Of a stretch of 64,000 nt of DNA, positions 1-12,789 are shown piece by piece. Each line of letters starts with the position of its first letter. Within the stretch, counting starts at the first letter, position 1. The stretch spans positions 25,799,746 through 25,863,745 of the forward strand of contig NC_134951.1 of assembly GCF_965638725.1 (NCBI RefSeq), in the 5' to 3' direction. The stretch is from Aptenodytes patagonicus (Eukaryota > Chordata > Aves > Sphenisciformes > Spheniscidae). The notes beneath the pieces are model-generated. The model was given only the letters and a program-made list of their open reading frames with translations, ran no database searches and had not been told where the DNA came from. A program made the position numbers and the translations under genes.

Positions 1-837
1 AGAGAAACTTCACTTAGTAATAGACTATTCGAAGACAACAAAAATGAAATTAAGTTCAGCATGTGAACAGAGGTCCAGGCTACTCTTCACTCTTTGGTGA
101 CTATCAGGAAAGAGGAAAAGTCGGTGACTGTTATTAGTCAGCACTGATTGACAGGGACCTGCTGAACTAACCAGATGAAGTGGACACTAACAATATCTTC
201 ATATTTTGCAATAGGAAATAGTTTATCTTTAAAAGTCTGGCAAGAATATAAAAATATAAAGAAAAAGGATTTGGCATTCGACCAAAGCAAGGTCATTATC
301 AGTAGAGTAGCTCAGATCAAAATAGTTGTTAAAAAGGCAGTTATCATGGCTAAAAGAGTGGAAGGAAGCACTACTACTAAGAAATGACAGAAAGATGGTG
401 GAATAACACTTGAACAGATGATGAAAGGCAACAATCAGAACTAAGGAAAAAGCAAAGAAATAGCTACTCTGTACAGCCAAATGATGACATGGGTACATTA
501 TCATGAGATCAAATAGCAGAATGAGAATGACAGTTGGCAAAAATCATTATTGAGATATGTCCCTAAAGTGAACAGACTTCTGAAAACTACCTGATGGGAC
601 AGAAAAGGAAATGTTTACTTATGAACAGATAGTATCTTGTCTTTCATTTTGAGTTCAACCACTGAGGACTGTAATTTATGCTGTGCTTAAAGCAGGAAGA
701 CTTATTTTGACAACATATATAAATGATAGTGTTGCCAACCTACTAATAATTCACAGCTTTTTGTGAAGTCCCAGAGGGTAAAGTTTTGAAAGAAGAAGAA
801 GCTAGTAGCTTGGAGGGGAAGTACTTTCCAATATAGC
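1..837. other. no recognised feature
   Basis: AT-rich sequence before LTR 1. Two short ORFs near 175-540 overlap on opposite strands, lack support and look like chance. Confidence 0.6.
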
Positions 838-1073
838 TGTCCTGGTTTCGGCTGGGATAGAGTTAATTTCCTTTCTAGTAGCTGGTACAGTGCTGTGTTT
901 TGGATTTAGCATGAGAATAATGTTGATAACACACTGATGTTTTAGTTGTTGCAAAGTAGTGCTTATGCTAGTCAAGGACTTTTCAGCTTCTCATGCCCTG
1001 CCAGCGAGAATCTGGGAGGGGGCACAGCCAGGACAGCTGACCCAAACTGGCCAAAAGGACATTCCATACCATG

Positions 1074-1099
1074 TGACGTCATGCTCAGTACATAAACCA
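1074..1099 (+). promoter_or_regulatory. LTR 1 core promoter: CRE plus TATA-like box
   Basis: A palindromic CRE (TGACGTCA, 1074-1081) is followed within about 10 nt by GTACATAAAC. The same pair in the same spacing is found in the other two LTRs of the window. Confidence 0.6.
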
Positions 1100-1215
1100 G
1101 GGGGAGCTGGCCAGGGGGTGGTGACCATTACTCAGGAACTGGTTGGGCTTCGGTCAATGGGTGGTGAGCAATTGCATTGTGCATCATTTACTATTTTGTA
1201 TATTTTTTATAGGTG

Positions 1216-1217
<2 letters not shown>

Positions 1218-1286
<69 letters not shown>
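1218..1286 (+). repeat. (ATT)23 microsatellite inside LTR 1
   Basis: Twenty-three perfect ATT units lie where the other two LTRs carry short interrupted ATT runs. The repeat has expanded after insertion and accounts for the greater length of this LTR. Confidence 0.95.
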
Positions 1287-1444
1287 TTCCCTTCTTTTTC
1301 TGTCCTATTAAACTGTCTTTATCTCAATCCATTTTTTTTTTTTTTCCCCTGATACTCTCCCCATTCCACTGTGTGTGTGGGAGGAGTGAGTGAATGGCTG
1401 TGTGGTATTCAGCTGCCTGCCGGATTAAACCACAACAGTCCTTT

Positions 1445-1462
1445 TCGTGCCCAACATGGGAC
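1445..1462 (+). other. degraded primer-binding site of ERV 1
   Basis: Seven bases after the LTR end, TCGTGCCCAACATGGGAC aligns with the clean site at 61809-61826 with four substitutions. The clean site is the tRNA-Lys(1,2) type. Confidence 0.75.
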
Positions 1463-1797
1463 ATGAAGAGTTGAGATAATGACAGATCTGACCAGAGCGT
1501 GTTAAGGCAAATTTTTGATAAGCATTCATGATATTGACTTAGTAGTCACTGGTTACAATCTTGATCAATTTGCTCTCAAAGTTGTCGTGCTTGCTCTCAA
1601 AATTGTGTTATGTAATAACTTCCTTGCTGTATGTGTTCCCTGTTGTGCTGTTTATCACCTCTGGGAGATTGATCAAGGTTATCATTTTGCAGCATCTTGT
1701 AACACTGCTTTATGATATGATAAAATTATTGGTCGTGAGACTAATCTGATATTTGTACTTGGCATTGCCATCATCTCCATAACTTAGGAGCCACCTT

Positions 1798-3318
1798 TTG
1801 GAAACTATTAATAATTACACTCTTTACCTTTTCTCCTCGGGGAACCAATCTATGGGGGAGATGGGGGGGAACACTTTCCCCCGCTCCTTCACCTTCCCCT
1901 TCTCCTCCAGGCTAGTCACAATAGCTCTTGAGAATTTTGATTATCCTTGGGATGTTCAAACCAGCATGGTCCTATTGCTGTGTCTCCTGAATGTGGTTCA
2001 GGTCTTGTTTAAGGTTAAACAATTATTTGAGAACACCATACAGAGATCAACCCCGTCAACAGGCATGGCGGCTACTCAACCCCCCATGACAGGCACTGTG
2101 GCTACTCAAACCCCAGCGACAGGCACTGCAGCTAATCCAAACCCCATGACAGGCACTGTGGCTGCTCAAAACCCGACGACAAGCACTGTGGCTGAACCAG
2201 AGAACCAACCCATGCTGGTATCAATCGCCCTTATACACAAGAAGAAATGCACAAGAAAATCAAGTGGTTTAGTAAGGGATGAAGATGAACCAGGGCCATC
2301 ATGAGAACAGGAGGAGGAAGAGGCAGAACCCATAAATGAGATGGTAACCATCTGATCCCTATCCCCGAGTGAGCTGCGAGATACGCGAAAAGATTTCAGC
2401 CATCGTCCAGGCCAGCATGTTGTCACCTGGCTGCTCCAATGCTGGCATAACAGGACCAGTAGCCTGGAATTGGAAGGTAGGGAAGCCAAACAGCTGGGAT
2501 CCCTTTCCAGGGAAGGGGGCATTGACAAAGCGATTGGAAAAGGGGCACAAGCCTTCAGCCTCTGGAGGCGACTCCTGTCAGGCATGAAGGAAAGGTATCC
2601 CTTCAAGGAAGATGTTATATGTCACCCAGGCAAGTGGACCACTATGGAGAGAGGTATCCAGTAGCTGAGGGAGTTAGCTGTGCTGGAGGTGATTTATGAC
2701 GACTTGAACAATGAGCAGTTATCCAAGGATCCAGATGAAGTCAGGTGCACACGACCCATGTGGTGGAAGTTTGTACAGAGCACACCATCATCGCATGCCA
2801 ACTCATTAGCAGTAATGACCTGGAAAGACGGAGAGGAGCAAACGGTGGATGAATTGGCTGGCCAACTCCAGCAATACAAAGAAAGTCTCTCTTCCTCCCT
2901 CATCTCGGCTGTGGAGAAACTGCCGCAGAAGATTCAGCAACTCGAAGAGGATAGGTCCTACTCCCCACCTGTATGGACCAGTATCTCAGCCATTAGGAAG
3001 AACCGTCCCTCTGCCCAAGAGAGAGGATACAGTGGATATACACCACAGGCCACCTTGCGGTTTTACCTGCATGACCACGCAGGAGAGGACATGAGGAAGT
3101 GGGATGGGAAAACTACTGCAGCCCTAGAGGCACGGGTACATGAGTTGCAAGGAAAAACAATCACAAAAGGGGGTTCTTCCAGGAAAATTGCTGCTCCAGT
3201 TTCCAGCGGGCAGTTCCCCAGAGAGAGTAGAAGGGCTGATCTTACTCCTGATCTTAATGAAGAAACTTCTGACTCGTACGTACAAGAAGTGAGAAACGAG
3301 TACTGTGATGAGGATTAG
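1798..3318 (+). pseudogene. gag-like region of ERV 1
   Basis: The frame opens near 1798. It has a hydrophobic stretch at about 1951-2010, then a Pro/Thr/Ala-rich 10-residue repeat (2062-2211), then hydrophilic, Glu/Lys-rich sequence. In-frame stops fall at 2302 (TGA), 2353 (TGA), 2662 (TAG) and 3316 (TAG). The hydrophobic stretch (ENFDYPWDVQ and after) corresponds to the end of the pre-gag ORF of the element at 61.9 kb, so the first part may be that ORF and not Gag proper. No Cys-His zinc knuckle is visible. The assignment as gag rests on position between leader and protease. Confidence 0.65.
2062..2211 (+). repeat. 10-residue tandem repeat in the ERV 1 gag-like region
   Basis: Five 30-nt units start at 2062, 2092, 2122, 2152 and 2182. 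Four encode variants of G-T-V-A-A-Q-x-P-x-T and the fifth is degenerate. The period is exact, so the frame is kept. Confidence 0.85.
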
Positions 3319-3372
3319 AGGGGCCCTGCCTCCAGCCAGGGGGAGGAAAGGGACAACCTGGTTTAGTGCACT

Positions 3373-5142
3373 GTGTGGATTCAGTGGCCTGGCACATCAG
3401 ACCCACAGGAGTATAAGGCTCTAGTAGACACCGGTGCACAGTGTACCCTAATGCCATCAAGCTATATAGGGGCAGAACCCATCTGTATTTCTGGGGTGAC
3501 GGGGGGATCCCAACAGCTATCTGTATTGGAAGCCGAAGTGAGCCTGACTGGGAAAGAGTGGCAAAAGCACCCCATTGTGACTGGCCTAGATGCTCTGTGC
3601 ATCCTTGGCACAGACTACCTCAGGAGAGGGTATTTCAAGGACCCAAAAGGGTACCGGTCGGCTTTAGGTATAGCTGCCTTGGAGATGGAGGAAATTAAAC
3701 AGCTGTCCACCTTGCCTGATCTCTCGAAGGACCCCTCTGTTGTGGGGTTGCTGATGGTCAAAGAACAACATGTGCCAATTGCTACCACAACAGTGCACCG
3801 GCAGCAATATCGCACCAACCGAGACTCCTTGATTCCCATCTATAAGCTGATTCATCGACTGGAGAGCCAAGGAGTGATCATCAAGACTTGCTCACCCTTT
3901 CACAGTCCCATATGGCCAGTGCGGAAGTCTAGTGGAGAGTAGAGACTGACAGTAGATTATTGCAGCCTGAATGAAGTCACGCCACTGCTGAGTGGTACCG
4001 TGCCGGACATGCTAGAACTTCAATACGAATTGGAGTCAAAGGCAGCCAAGGGGTATGCCACAGTTGATATTGCTGATGCGTTTTTCTCAGTCCCTTTGGC
4101 AGCGGAGTGCAGGCCACAGTTTGCTTTCACTTGGAGGGGTGTTCAGTACACCTGGAACCGACTGCCCCAGGGGTGGAAACACAGCCCTACCATTTGCCAT
4201 GGACTGATCCAGACTGCACTGGAACAGGGTGGAGCTCCAGAACACCTCTGATACATTGATGACATCATCGTATGGGGCAACACAGCAGAAGAGGTTTTTG
4301 AGAAAGGGAAGAAAATAGTCCAAATCCTGCTGAAGGCCTGTTTTGGCATAAAACAAAGTAAGGTCAAGGGACCTGCACAGGAGATCCAATTTTTAGGAAT
4401 AAAATGGCAAGATGGATGTCATCAGATCCCAATGGATGTGATCAACAAAATAACAGCCATGTCTCCACCAACTAGCAAAAAGGAAACACAAGCTTTCTCA
4501 GGCGTTTTGGGTTTTTGGAGAATGCATATTCCAAATTACAGTCTGATTGTAAACCCTCTCTATCAAGTGACCCGGAAGAAGGATTTCAGATGGGGCCCTG
4601 AGCAACGAGAAGCCTTTGAACATATTAACCAGGAGATAGTTCATGCAGTAGTGCTGGGGCCAGTCCAGGCAGGACAAGATGTAAAAAATGTGCTCTACAC
4701 CGCAGCCGGGGAGAACAGCCCTACTGGGAGCCTCTGGCAGAAAGCACCAGGAGAGACTTGAGGTCAGCCCCTAGGGTTTTGTAGTCGGGGATACAGAGGA
4801 TCCAAGGCCCGCTGTACTCCAACTGAAGAAGAGATATTGGCAGCATATGAAGGGGTTCAAGCTGCTTCGGAAGTGATCGTCACTGAAGCACAGCTCCTCC
4901 TGGCATCCCGACTGCCAGTGCTGAGCTGGATGTTCAAAGGGAGAATCCCCTGTACACATCATGCAACTGATGCTACGTTGAGTAAGTGGGTCGCACTGAT
5001 CACACAATGGGCTCAAATGGGAATCCCCAGTCGCCCAGGAATCCTGGAAGTGATCATGGACTGGCCAGAAGGCAAAGATTTTGGAATATCACCAGAGGAC
5101 AAGGAGAGGCCCGTTGAGGAAGATCACCAAGGTTGGAGGTGA
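3373..5142 (+). pseudogene. protease and reverse transcriptase region of ERV 1
   Basis: An aspartic protease is marked by VDTGAQCT at 3424-3447 and a second block ILGTDYL near 3602. Reverse transcriptase follows: a fingers region near 3790-3930, the first catalytic Asp in TVDIADAFF near 4060-4086, RLPQGWKHSP near 4160, and the active-site YIDD at 4252-4263. The connection region runs to about 5100. The frame is interrupted at 3940 (TAG), 4249 (TGA, directly before YIDD) and 4759 (TGA) and ends at 5140. Two TGA stops look like decay of CGA or CAG codons. RNase H and integrase are absent. The product cannot be made as a whole. Confidence 0.88.
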
Positions 5143-5348
5143 TGCCATAGAAGACCACTCACTCCAGCAGCTTGGCCAGCAGCATGGCGGCACTGGCTGA
5201 TCGCTGCCCATGGAAAGTACTGCTCGCTGCCTGCCCGCGGTCCCCGCTGCTAAGCAAGGGGCTGCGCTCGCTTGGCTCGGCCTGCTCCATGATGGTGCCT
5301 CCTTCCTGGCCCCACTGCTGACCCACCATACTTCCCGGCTGACCTGGG

Positions 5349-5388
5349 TTTGGGTCAGTTGTCCTGGCTGTGCCCCTCCCAGCTTCTC
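5349..5388 (-). mobile_element. short inverted LTR fragment
   Basis: The reverse complement of this segment (reading GAGAAGCTGGGAGGGGCAC and on) matches the U3 part of LTR 1 at 1006-1048 with few differences. It lies in opposite orientation about 200 bp past the truncation point of ERV 1. The GC-rich sequence at 5145-5345 beside it is not recognised. Confidence 0.6.
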
Positions 5389-5399
5389 ACTGTTCATTG

Positions 5400-8270
5400 T
5401 TAATGAACAAATTTCTTGTACTGCTAGTACAAGAAGTACTAATAATAAAAGTTATATGGAAGACATTATTCTGGCAAAATGTAACTTACTTTAATGCTGA
5501 TTTGCTGTGTCTATGCACTCATGGAAGTGTGGATCATCTCTTTACACTTTTACAAATATTTACTTGCCTGCATCCGGTAGCTAGCTTCCAATTATTCATA
5601 ACCTCATTACTGTCTAACAAAGACTTCCCTAGACATGTAGACACTCTTAAGTGATAACTGGTTACACACAACAGAGTTTTGAGGCCAGATGTTTTGGCTT
5701 ATCATAATGTCAAATGTCAAGGCCTGTTTTCTTTTCAGTCAAGAAAATGAACTGTTTTTCCTCTGGCTGTATCCTATTTGAGTAAAGATACTATGTTTGA
5801 ACTAAAAAAGAAAGCAATGGAAGATGAAAGGAACTAATTTCAATTTAAAAGTTCTTTTTCCATGGCATTGCTGATATTGCATCTACTTTATTGCATTTCA
5901 GTTGCCCTAGCCCAAACTTTTTATGTCACTAATCTCTGTGCTAACATATGATGCTTACGGATAAGCCCTGAAGGAAAGTGCAATGCTACATCAAGCCCAA
6001 ACAGGCCCCAGCACCAAAAGTAAATTAGAGTTGTGATAAGTCTAGATCACATGTCCTTTTCTTATATGCAGAATATATATCCCAAAAGAGAGAAAATACC
6101 TTTACACATTTTCCTGGGATTTTCAAACATTCAGAGTTCCAGTTTTGAGCAGCTGTTATAAACATGCAGTTAGAAGTCCAAAAGGTAAACAACTCTCACA
6201 CAGAGCAACTGCAGATAACATGCCTAGTAAGTCTACTCTTGCCAGAATACATTAGGCTGACTGTCACATGTGCCTGAACCTGTCACACTTGTGTATGTAC
6301 TGTAGCATCCAAAATATTTCTGTTTACAAAATCATACAAAAAATGTGAGAGACATTCTGATACGTCAAAATATCCAATATATTGATGTGTCAAATATCAA
6401 CGTAACTTTTAAAGAACTATTTTTCACAGTGGTATATAAATTAGTGAGCATCCATTAAAATTGTTATATTATGGTTAGGCCTGGATTCCTCTCACTTAAT
6501 TGTAGTTGTATGAAAACTGGTCATCTAGTCTGGGTTAGCTGCTCTATATAAAGCACATGTGTATAGGCACCTTCAGCAGGCATTTCATTCTACCTTTCTC
6601 TGGCACATGTCTTCTGGTGGAACAAATTATTCTCTGTCTCAGCACTGATTTTTGGGAGGCCTAAGGAAATAAGTTTAGACTAGATACCTAATTTTTAGGA
6701 GAATAAAATTAGATTAGTTGAATCTGGGTTTTAGAGTCTAATCAAGGATCAGATTATATGTTGGACAGGATATAGACATTTGCGAGATGGTATGTAGCAT
6801 GCAAATCTATTCAATCTCATGTGTTCACTTATTAGTCAAAAACACAGTAGTCAAAACCAGCTGGTTTTTATTGGTGAACGGACTCAGAAATGTCTTTACT
6901 TGTTAGAACAGTTGCTGTGACTTCTGTGGCTTAAATTTCTTCCCATCTGACCTTTACAAACACCTTTGACATTCTCATACCTGTACCAGTAAATACATTT
7001 TGACTGCTGGAAAGAATAGAAGTGTCTTACAACCCAATATAGCTACATTTTCAGAAATAAGTGAGCACCTTAGGGTGTTTATTGAGATAAAAACTTACTT
7101 AGAAACAAAAATAATTTTTAGTATTTTAAACAATTTTTCTCCAAAATATGTTTTAAATGTACTGAAGTTTGTCTTTGCTCAATAGCTATTTCCCATGGTT
7201 TATTATGCTCTTTCAGGAATTTTCATTGCTTTGGTTGGAAAATGCTATTCCTGTTTTGGGTTTTTTTTTTGTGTTTGTTTTTTTTTTTTAATTTCCTTTA
7301 TTTGAACAGATATGTATGTGATGCTGAGAAACAAATGAAAACAAAACTTTAATCATCATGCATACTACCTTCTGTAAGTGTATGATTTGGTAACTTCTAG
7401 TTGATGTCCCACTTTTCATTAGGAACAGCAATCTCAAAATAAATATAGGATTTCCTTATTTCTCTAAGGTATTCTATGACAGATTTAGGGATACCAGTGG
7501 GGAAAAAAAAATATCTTTCAACACACACACAACATGCATTCTATTTAATTTTGTTTTGTTTCCCAGTAAGCATGGTATCAACCACTCCATTTAAAGCCTG
7601 TGAAAGGTCCCAGATGGGTTTTTGTTGGGTGGAATGAGGGTGGAGAAATCAGCAGTATTCACCAGCTAGTTTCACTGTCTTGTCAGTACCAATAGCAGTG
7701 AAGATCAAGGACTAGCACGTGGTATAAAAAAGACTGTGAGCTCACAGTAAACTGTTTTAGAAGGAAGCAGTATGCAATGAATTCCAAAAAAAGATAACTG
7801 TTTTATACCTTTCACTCCCTATAACTGGCTCATGGGTGTTTATATAACCACTCTGAATTGCTCTGACCACTGAGACAGTCTGAAAAGATATTATTTCTAA
7901 TTTGAGATGTCAGTTATAAGTAAATATATATATACACATATATATGCGTGTATTTTTCTTTCAATTACAGCATAGCATGAGTAGTATGCAACAGCAACTA
8001 GCACAACCAGACTGCTGATGCTATATCTGTCATAGAACTAATAAATATGAAAGTTGAACTGGTCATGAGGACATCCATTCTGGGCAGGTTTTTTTTCAAA
8101 ACTATATATATCCCATAATACTCTAAAACCTACTTTTGTAGGTGCTGGGTTGCATACCAATTAACGATAGGCGTCTATTGGAGCAACATGAGCCTATAGA
8201 TACATTGAGGGAAAGATGTAGTTCTTCAGAGTGCCTTCCAGCCCTGCTCCTTGCAGTGACATCTGGCATA
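5400..8270. other. no recognised feature
   Basis: AT-rich intergenic DNA with short T runs (7261-7290) and an AT/TATA-rich patch near 7923-7950. I see no gene or recognisable transposon. Confidence 0.6.
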
Positions 8271-8835
8271 TCACAGAATCTTAGACTCACAGAATGACTG
8301 AGATTGGAAAGCACCTCTGGAGGTCATCTAGTCCAAACTACTGCTCAGAGCAGGGACAGCTATAGCAGGCTGCCCAGGACAGTGTCCAGTCAGGTTTTTA
8401 ATATCTCCAAGGATGGAGACTCCACAGACTCCTTGGGCAACCTGTTTCAGTGTTCAAACACTAATTTGTGCCCATTGACTGTTGTCCTGAATCACTGGAT
8501 AGCACTGAGAAGACTATGTGTCTGTCTTCTTTACTCCTTCTCATCAGGTATTTATACACATCGATAAGATCCCCTCAAACCTTCTTTCCTCCAGGCTAAA
8601 CATTCCCAGCTCTCTCAGCATCTTTTGTATGAGAGATGCTCCAGTCTCTCCATCATTTTTGTGGCCCTTAGCTGGATTCCAGTGAGTCCATATCTCTTTT
8701 GTAGTGCGGAACCCAGAACTGGTCCCATCACTCCAGAATTTTTTCATTAGTGCTGTGTAGAGATGAAGGATTACCTTCCTCAAACTGCTGGTGATGCTTT
8801 ACATAATGCAGTCCAGCACTGGAGCATCCCTTAAT
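8271..8835 (-). mobile_element. CR1 LINE fragment, 3' end
   Basis: The minus strand ends in the CR1 3' terminus (plus: cacagaatgactgagattgg). Further in, the plus strand shows the complement of the conserved ORF2 tail, such as gatggagactccacagactc and ccaggctaaacattcccagc. It is 5'-truncated, diverged and lacks an open ORF, so it is an old copy. Confidence 0.88.
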
Positions 8836-11800
8836 GGACACCAGGATTTTGCAGTCAGCATGTCATCAGAGCATGCCCCTCTGGTGATGCCAGGGAATGG
8901 GAAGTGTTCCAGAGTTCGTCAACTGAGACACGCAGAGCCTCACCCTCCAAATGTCTCACCTTTCTCTAAGGAGAGAATGTCTGTCCTAAACTTAGGCTAA
9001 TTGAATGGCAGCTAAACAATGCCTAAAATAGACTGTGTCAATAGTTCTCTGACCCATTTCAGACAGCTCATGTTAGAAAAATTAAAATCATACGTGTGAA
9101 ATTTTTTTAAGAATTTAATTTCTATGATTATTTTTGAATGAATAATGTTCATTCTGCTTTTTGTAATAAAACTGTATCCAGTGTATTCCTTTCAATGTTT
9201 TTGTATCCTTTTTAGAAACACAATTTGAAGCAATTAAGTGTGAATATTTATGATGTTATGCCACTTGCATAGTTTCAAATTCTCAGCTGAATATGCATGG
9301 CAATTTTTAAGGAAAAAAAAAGCAAGAGAAAAGAAGGTGGTACGGTAACACCTGAGTTAAATTTGGCTACTTTGTAAAGAACAGTTTGTAATTGAAACTC
9401 AATTTACATAACAATTCTTAGTGATGAGAGAGAATTTGCTTAACATGTTTAGAACACATTAAAATTATGTTATTTGGGTTGGGTTTGGTCTGTTTGGTAC
9501 AGAAATACACAAAACAGAAATGTCCACTCGTGAAGGATTCAAAGGCAGAAAACCTATGTTTATATTAGCTAGACCTCACACCTAAAGGTATTAGGTTACA
9601 AAGCATTTAAGTCCAAGGGTTTAGACTGCTTGTATTTCAAAGTTATGAGCTTGAATGCTATGCATGAGTCAGAATGATGAGATTTAGAGGTAGCATTCAC
9701 CCACCTGTAACCACAAGTTGAAATTGTACTCCTGCAGCACAAGGAAAGTAAGGCATAACTGCTTCTGAAGTTGACGTATTGACAGATACAGCAACAGAAA
9801 GTTTGATATTTGCATTGGGTCTTAAATTACACTTTCAGTAATGGAAGCAATATGTCAGCACTTTTAAATGTTCACAAAGACATGCACCATTACTGCTTTC
9901 CCTAACACAATTGCTTCAAAAACTTTTCAAATCTTATACACACACCCTCACAGGAATACAAGACTCTTGCCTTCAAAACAATTTGAGCAATGTTATCTAA
10001 TAAACAACCCCAAAATAAGTCTAAGAAATAAGCCTTTTTGAGGATACGACAGTGTTGTTTTCTTCTTTGTTGCAGGTGGCAACAACATTCCTATATTTTG
10101 GGGGGATTAAATTTTTGTTTGAAAAACTGTGAAATCATACATAGAGCTACCCCAAGTATCTGAGATAAATACACACAAAGTAACTATTTATGTTTTTTCA
10201 CATAAATTTCTGTCCCTCATTATGCCACAGCTAGAATAAGTTATGCTTCCTAATGTTAGGCTAGAATAAGCTTCCCAGACCAACTCTCTGACGAAATTAA
10301 GTGAAACAGAAATAAACTTTTAATAGGGTTTACTTCTGCTTCTACAACCACATGGCATGCAAGTATCATGGAAATGACTATAAAATATGAAAAAGAGAAA
10401 ATTCTCCACCATGTTTTAAAAATCTTCTTCTAAACTCAATGGGAAACTAAAGACAAGGGGAAAAAAAACACATTATGTTCATAATTTCATGAATCCTTAA
10501 ATTTAAATAAGATAATAGTTTATAAATATTCCATATAAATTCTTTCATTTAAAAATAACTCGATATTTGCTCAAGTATCAGCTATGTATAAAATAAAGGA
10601 AGATGTCTGATGGAGAGGAAACTGTCACAGACACTGGACAGCAAAATCATTTCAACTAAAGATCCAATCCTGCAAAAAGAAACTATAGTGTAAATAACTG
10701 GTCCCATTTAAAAACCTGAGGCTTCATTCTTCTTTGCCCTCTATTTTAGGAAAATATATATTTTGCACAAAACAGGTGCAAATATTTGATTGAGGATGCT
10801 GTGCATTTTATATGTGCTGTAGACAAGTACAATGGATTTTAGCTGTCGGTTAACGGTGATGCGGCCTGCTAATGCCACCTGAAATCTGCAAAGGTACATA
10901 TTTCCATGCTAGTAGATTTTGAGAAAATATATGGAATGCAACAATTCTATTATTTTGCCTACATAGTAATTTTTAACAATTACATCAAAATCCAAGTAGG
11001 GCCTTGTCATTTTCTCTATAAGAAAAAAGTATTTACCTTGTTTAAAAAATAAGTTCTGGCCTCTTGGTCTTAAAAGGCCAAGTCTCAAACCCAGAGTACT
11101 GTTAGGTTGTGTGGACATAAATAATAGGTGGGACTAACACTTATAGGAAAACATTGCTAGTTAAGCATATTAATTTTAAAATCTGTTCCGGTTTAGTTCT
11201 GTCTAAATTTAGTTTTCTCTCTCCTGACAAGAAGTTTCTATCATATCTTCAAAACGACACTTCAAAATGTAAAATTTTTCCAGTTCCTAAATATTACTTT
11301 CATAGACAGATCAGTAAGTTTTTTGAAGATGAAAAAGAACTTGTGGGTCATTCTCATGACATTGACATATAAATCTTATGAATAGGGTAGGGAAAAAAAA
11401 ATCTTGCTTTAGTCATAAACTGCATAGAAGGCCTGTCAGCAGTAAATCAAGTTGCCTGATAATTCTACATTGCAAGGCATGTCTCAAAATGTGACATAAA
11501 AATAAATGAATGTGTATTACAGAGAAAAATAGGAAGGATTAAATTTAGATAAATATAGTCAAAAAGTCCTCAAAATGAATTGCTTGAAGTGGCTGGGAAG
11601 CTGACAGTATAATAGTCATGGAGGCTTTTTTATGTCTTATCAGAGATGCCTGGCTTGGCTTAGGATGTCAGCTAGGTGCAAAGCTGTTGCTAGTAACAGA
11701 AAATAATCTGTTTGATGGAAAAGCTTAACACAAAATAAACTGTCTTGTGAGAACAAAAACTTAGTATTCCTCCAAAAACTTAGTATTCTTAAAAGTCAGT

Positions 11801-12789
11801 GTAAGATCTCGACATATATGGCTTAGCCACTTCAACTTAATTAAAAAACAGAAAGGTGTAAGTATATATTAAATACTTTACAGTAACACCTTTCTTTTAA
11901 ACCTTCCCCAAAATGGAGTGAAGATTTATTCCTTATTACTGAAAGAAAGATAGAATAAATCTGAAGGTGAAATATTTCTGCTATCAAATTTAGTAACTTT
12001 ATATAGAGTCTATATAACAAAGCAGAGAGCACATGAAGAACTGAAAGAACCAGAAACTGAAACTTATGGAGTGTGAGTAAAAATAATTAAAAGTAAAGAG
12101 ACCGTAAAGAGAGCTGTGCTCTAAAGATTTCTACAATTGAAATGGTTTTCTATATTGTCTGTGGTGATTAGTATATTTGTACAGCACATGCAGTAGCTCC
12201 TTTCCTTCATCAACTGCACTATTACATGAAAATGTCGTTCTGTGCAATACCAGTTTGTTAGTGTAGGTAGTTATGGAAAACCTGAATGCAAACGCAGCAG
12301 GTGTGCTAAATATTAGACATTTCTGGGTTTGTGTTGATTAATGGTTCGGTTTACCATGACCTTTAAAATCATCTTTTCTTGTGAGTATAAAAATAGTACT
12401 TGCAAGACATCTGCGAGAAATGAAGCAATGGATTCAACAGACTATCATTTAATGCACCTGGAAAAAAAAATAGGCACTATAATTAAAGACCTGAAATGTT
12501 TTTGAACAACGAATAGTCTTTTAAAGTCTTATTACTTCTGAATGACCCCTAGTTTACAAGTGGATTTGTGTTAACACTAAATTAGTTTAATATTTTTGAA
12601 ATTCTTAAGACCCTGTTATATATCTGTCTTTTCCCCTCTTAGACTCAGATTTGAATTTTCTTATCTGATTTCCAGCTATACAGGTACAATCCCTACAACA
12701 ACAGCTTGTCCTCAGGACCAGAGAGTGCTCTTTGGTACTGTTTTATGTATTAGCATAGGTGAAGCCTTTTGGTTTTACTTTCAGTAACT
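8836..12789. other. no recognised feature
   Basis: AT-rich intergenic DNA between two CR1 fragments. Short ORFs only, none with codon or motif support. Confidence 0.6.

Larger units (their letters stand above)
838..1437 (+). mobile_element. 5' LTR of endogenous retrovirus 1 (older copy)
   Basis: The LTR starts TGTCCTGG and ends CAACA, and aligns throughout with the two 540-bp LTRs at 45376 and 61261. It is 600 bp, longer mainly through a 69-bp (ATT)n expansion. It keeps the U3 features: a perfect CRE TGACGTCA at 1074-1081, a TATA-like ACATAAA just after it, and an ATTAAA poly(A) signal at 1307-1312. It differs from the other two copies at many positions, so it is older or from another subfamily. 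A primer-binding-site relic follows directly, which shows that this is a 5' LTR and not a solo copy. Confidence 0.9.
1438..5142 (+). mobile_element. internal region of endogenous retrovirus 1, 3'-truncated
   Basis: Leader, gag-like, protease and reverse-transcriptase regions follow the 5' LTR in order on the plus strand. From 1798 to 5142 the coding region stays in one frame and is broken only by stop codons (2302, 2353, 2662, 3316, 3364, 3940, 4249 and 4759), with no frameshift seen. Homology stops around 5100-5142, before RNase H. Integrase and the 3' LTR are missing, so the copy is defective. The lineage is the abundant avian ERV with a DTGAQ protease and a YIDD reverse transcriptase. Confidence 0.88.

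Noticed and set aside
959..1393. ORFs with poly-Tyr and poly-Ile inside LTR 1
   Set aside because: They are translations of the (ATT)23 microsatellite and LTR sequence.
2166..2606. 146-codon minus-strand ORF
   Set aside because: It is antisense to the gag-like region of ERV 1 and has no motif of its own.
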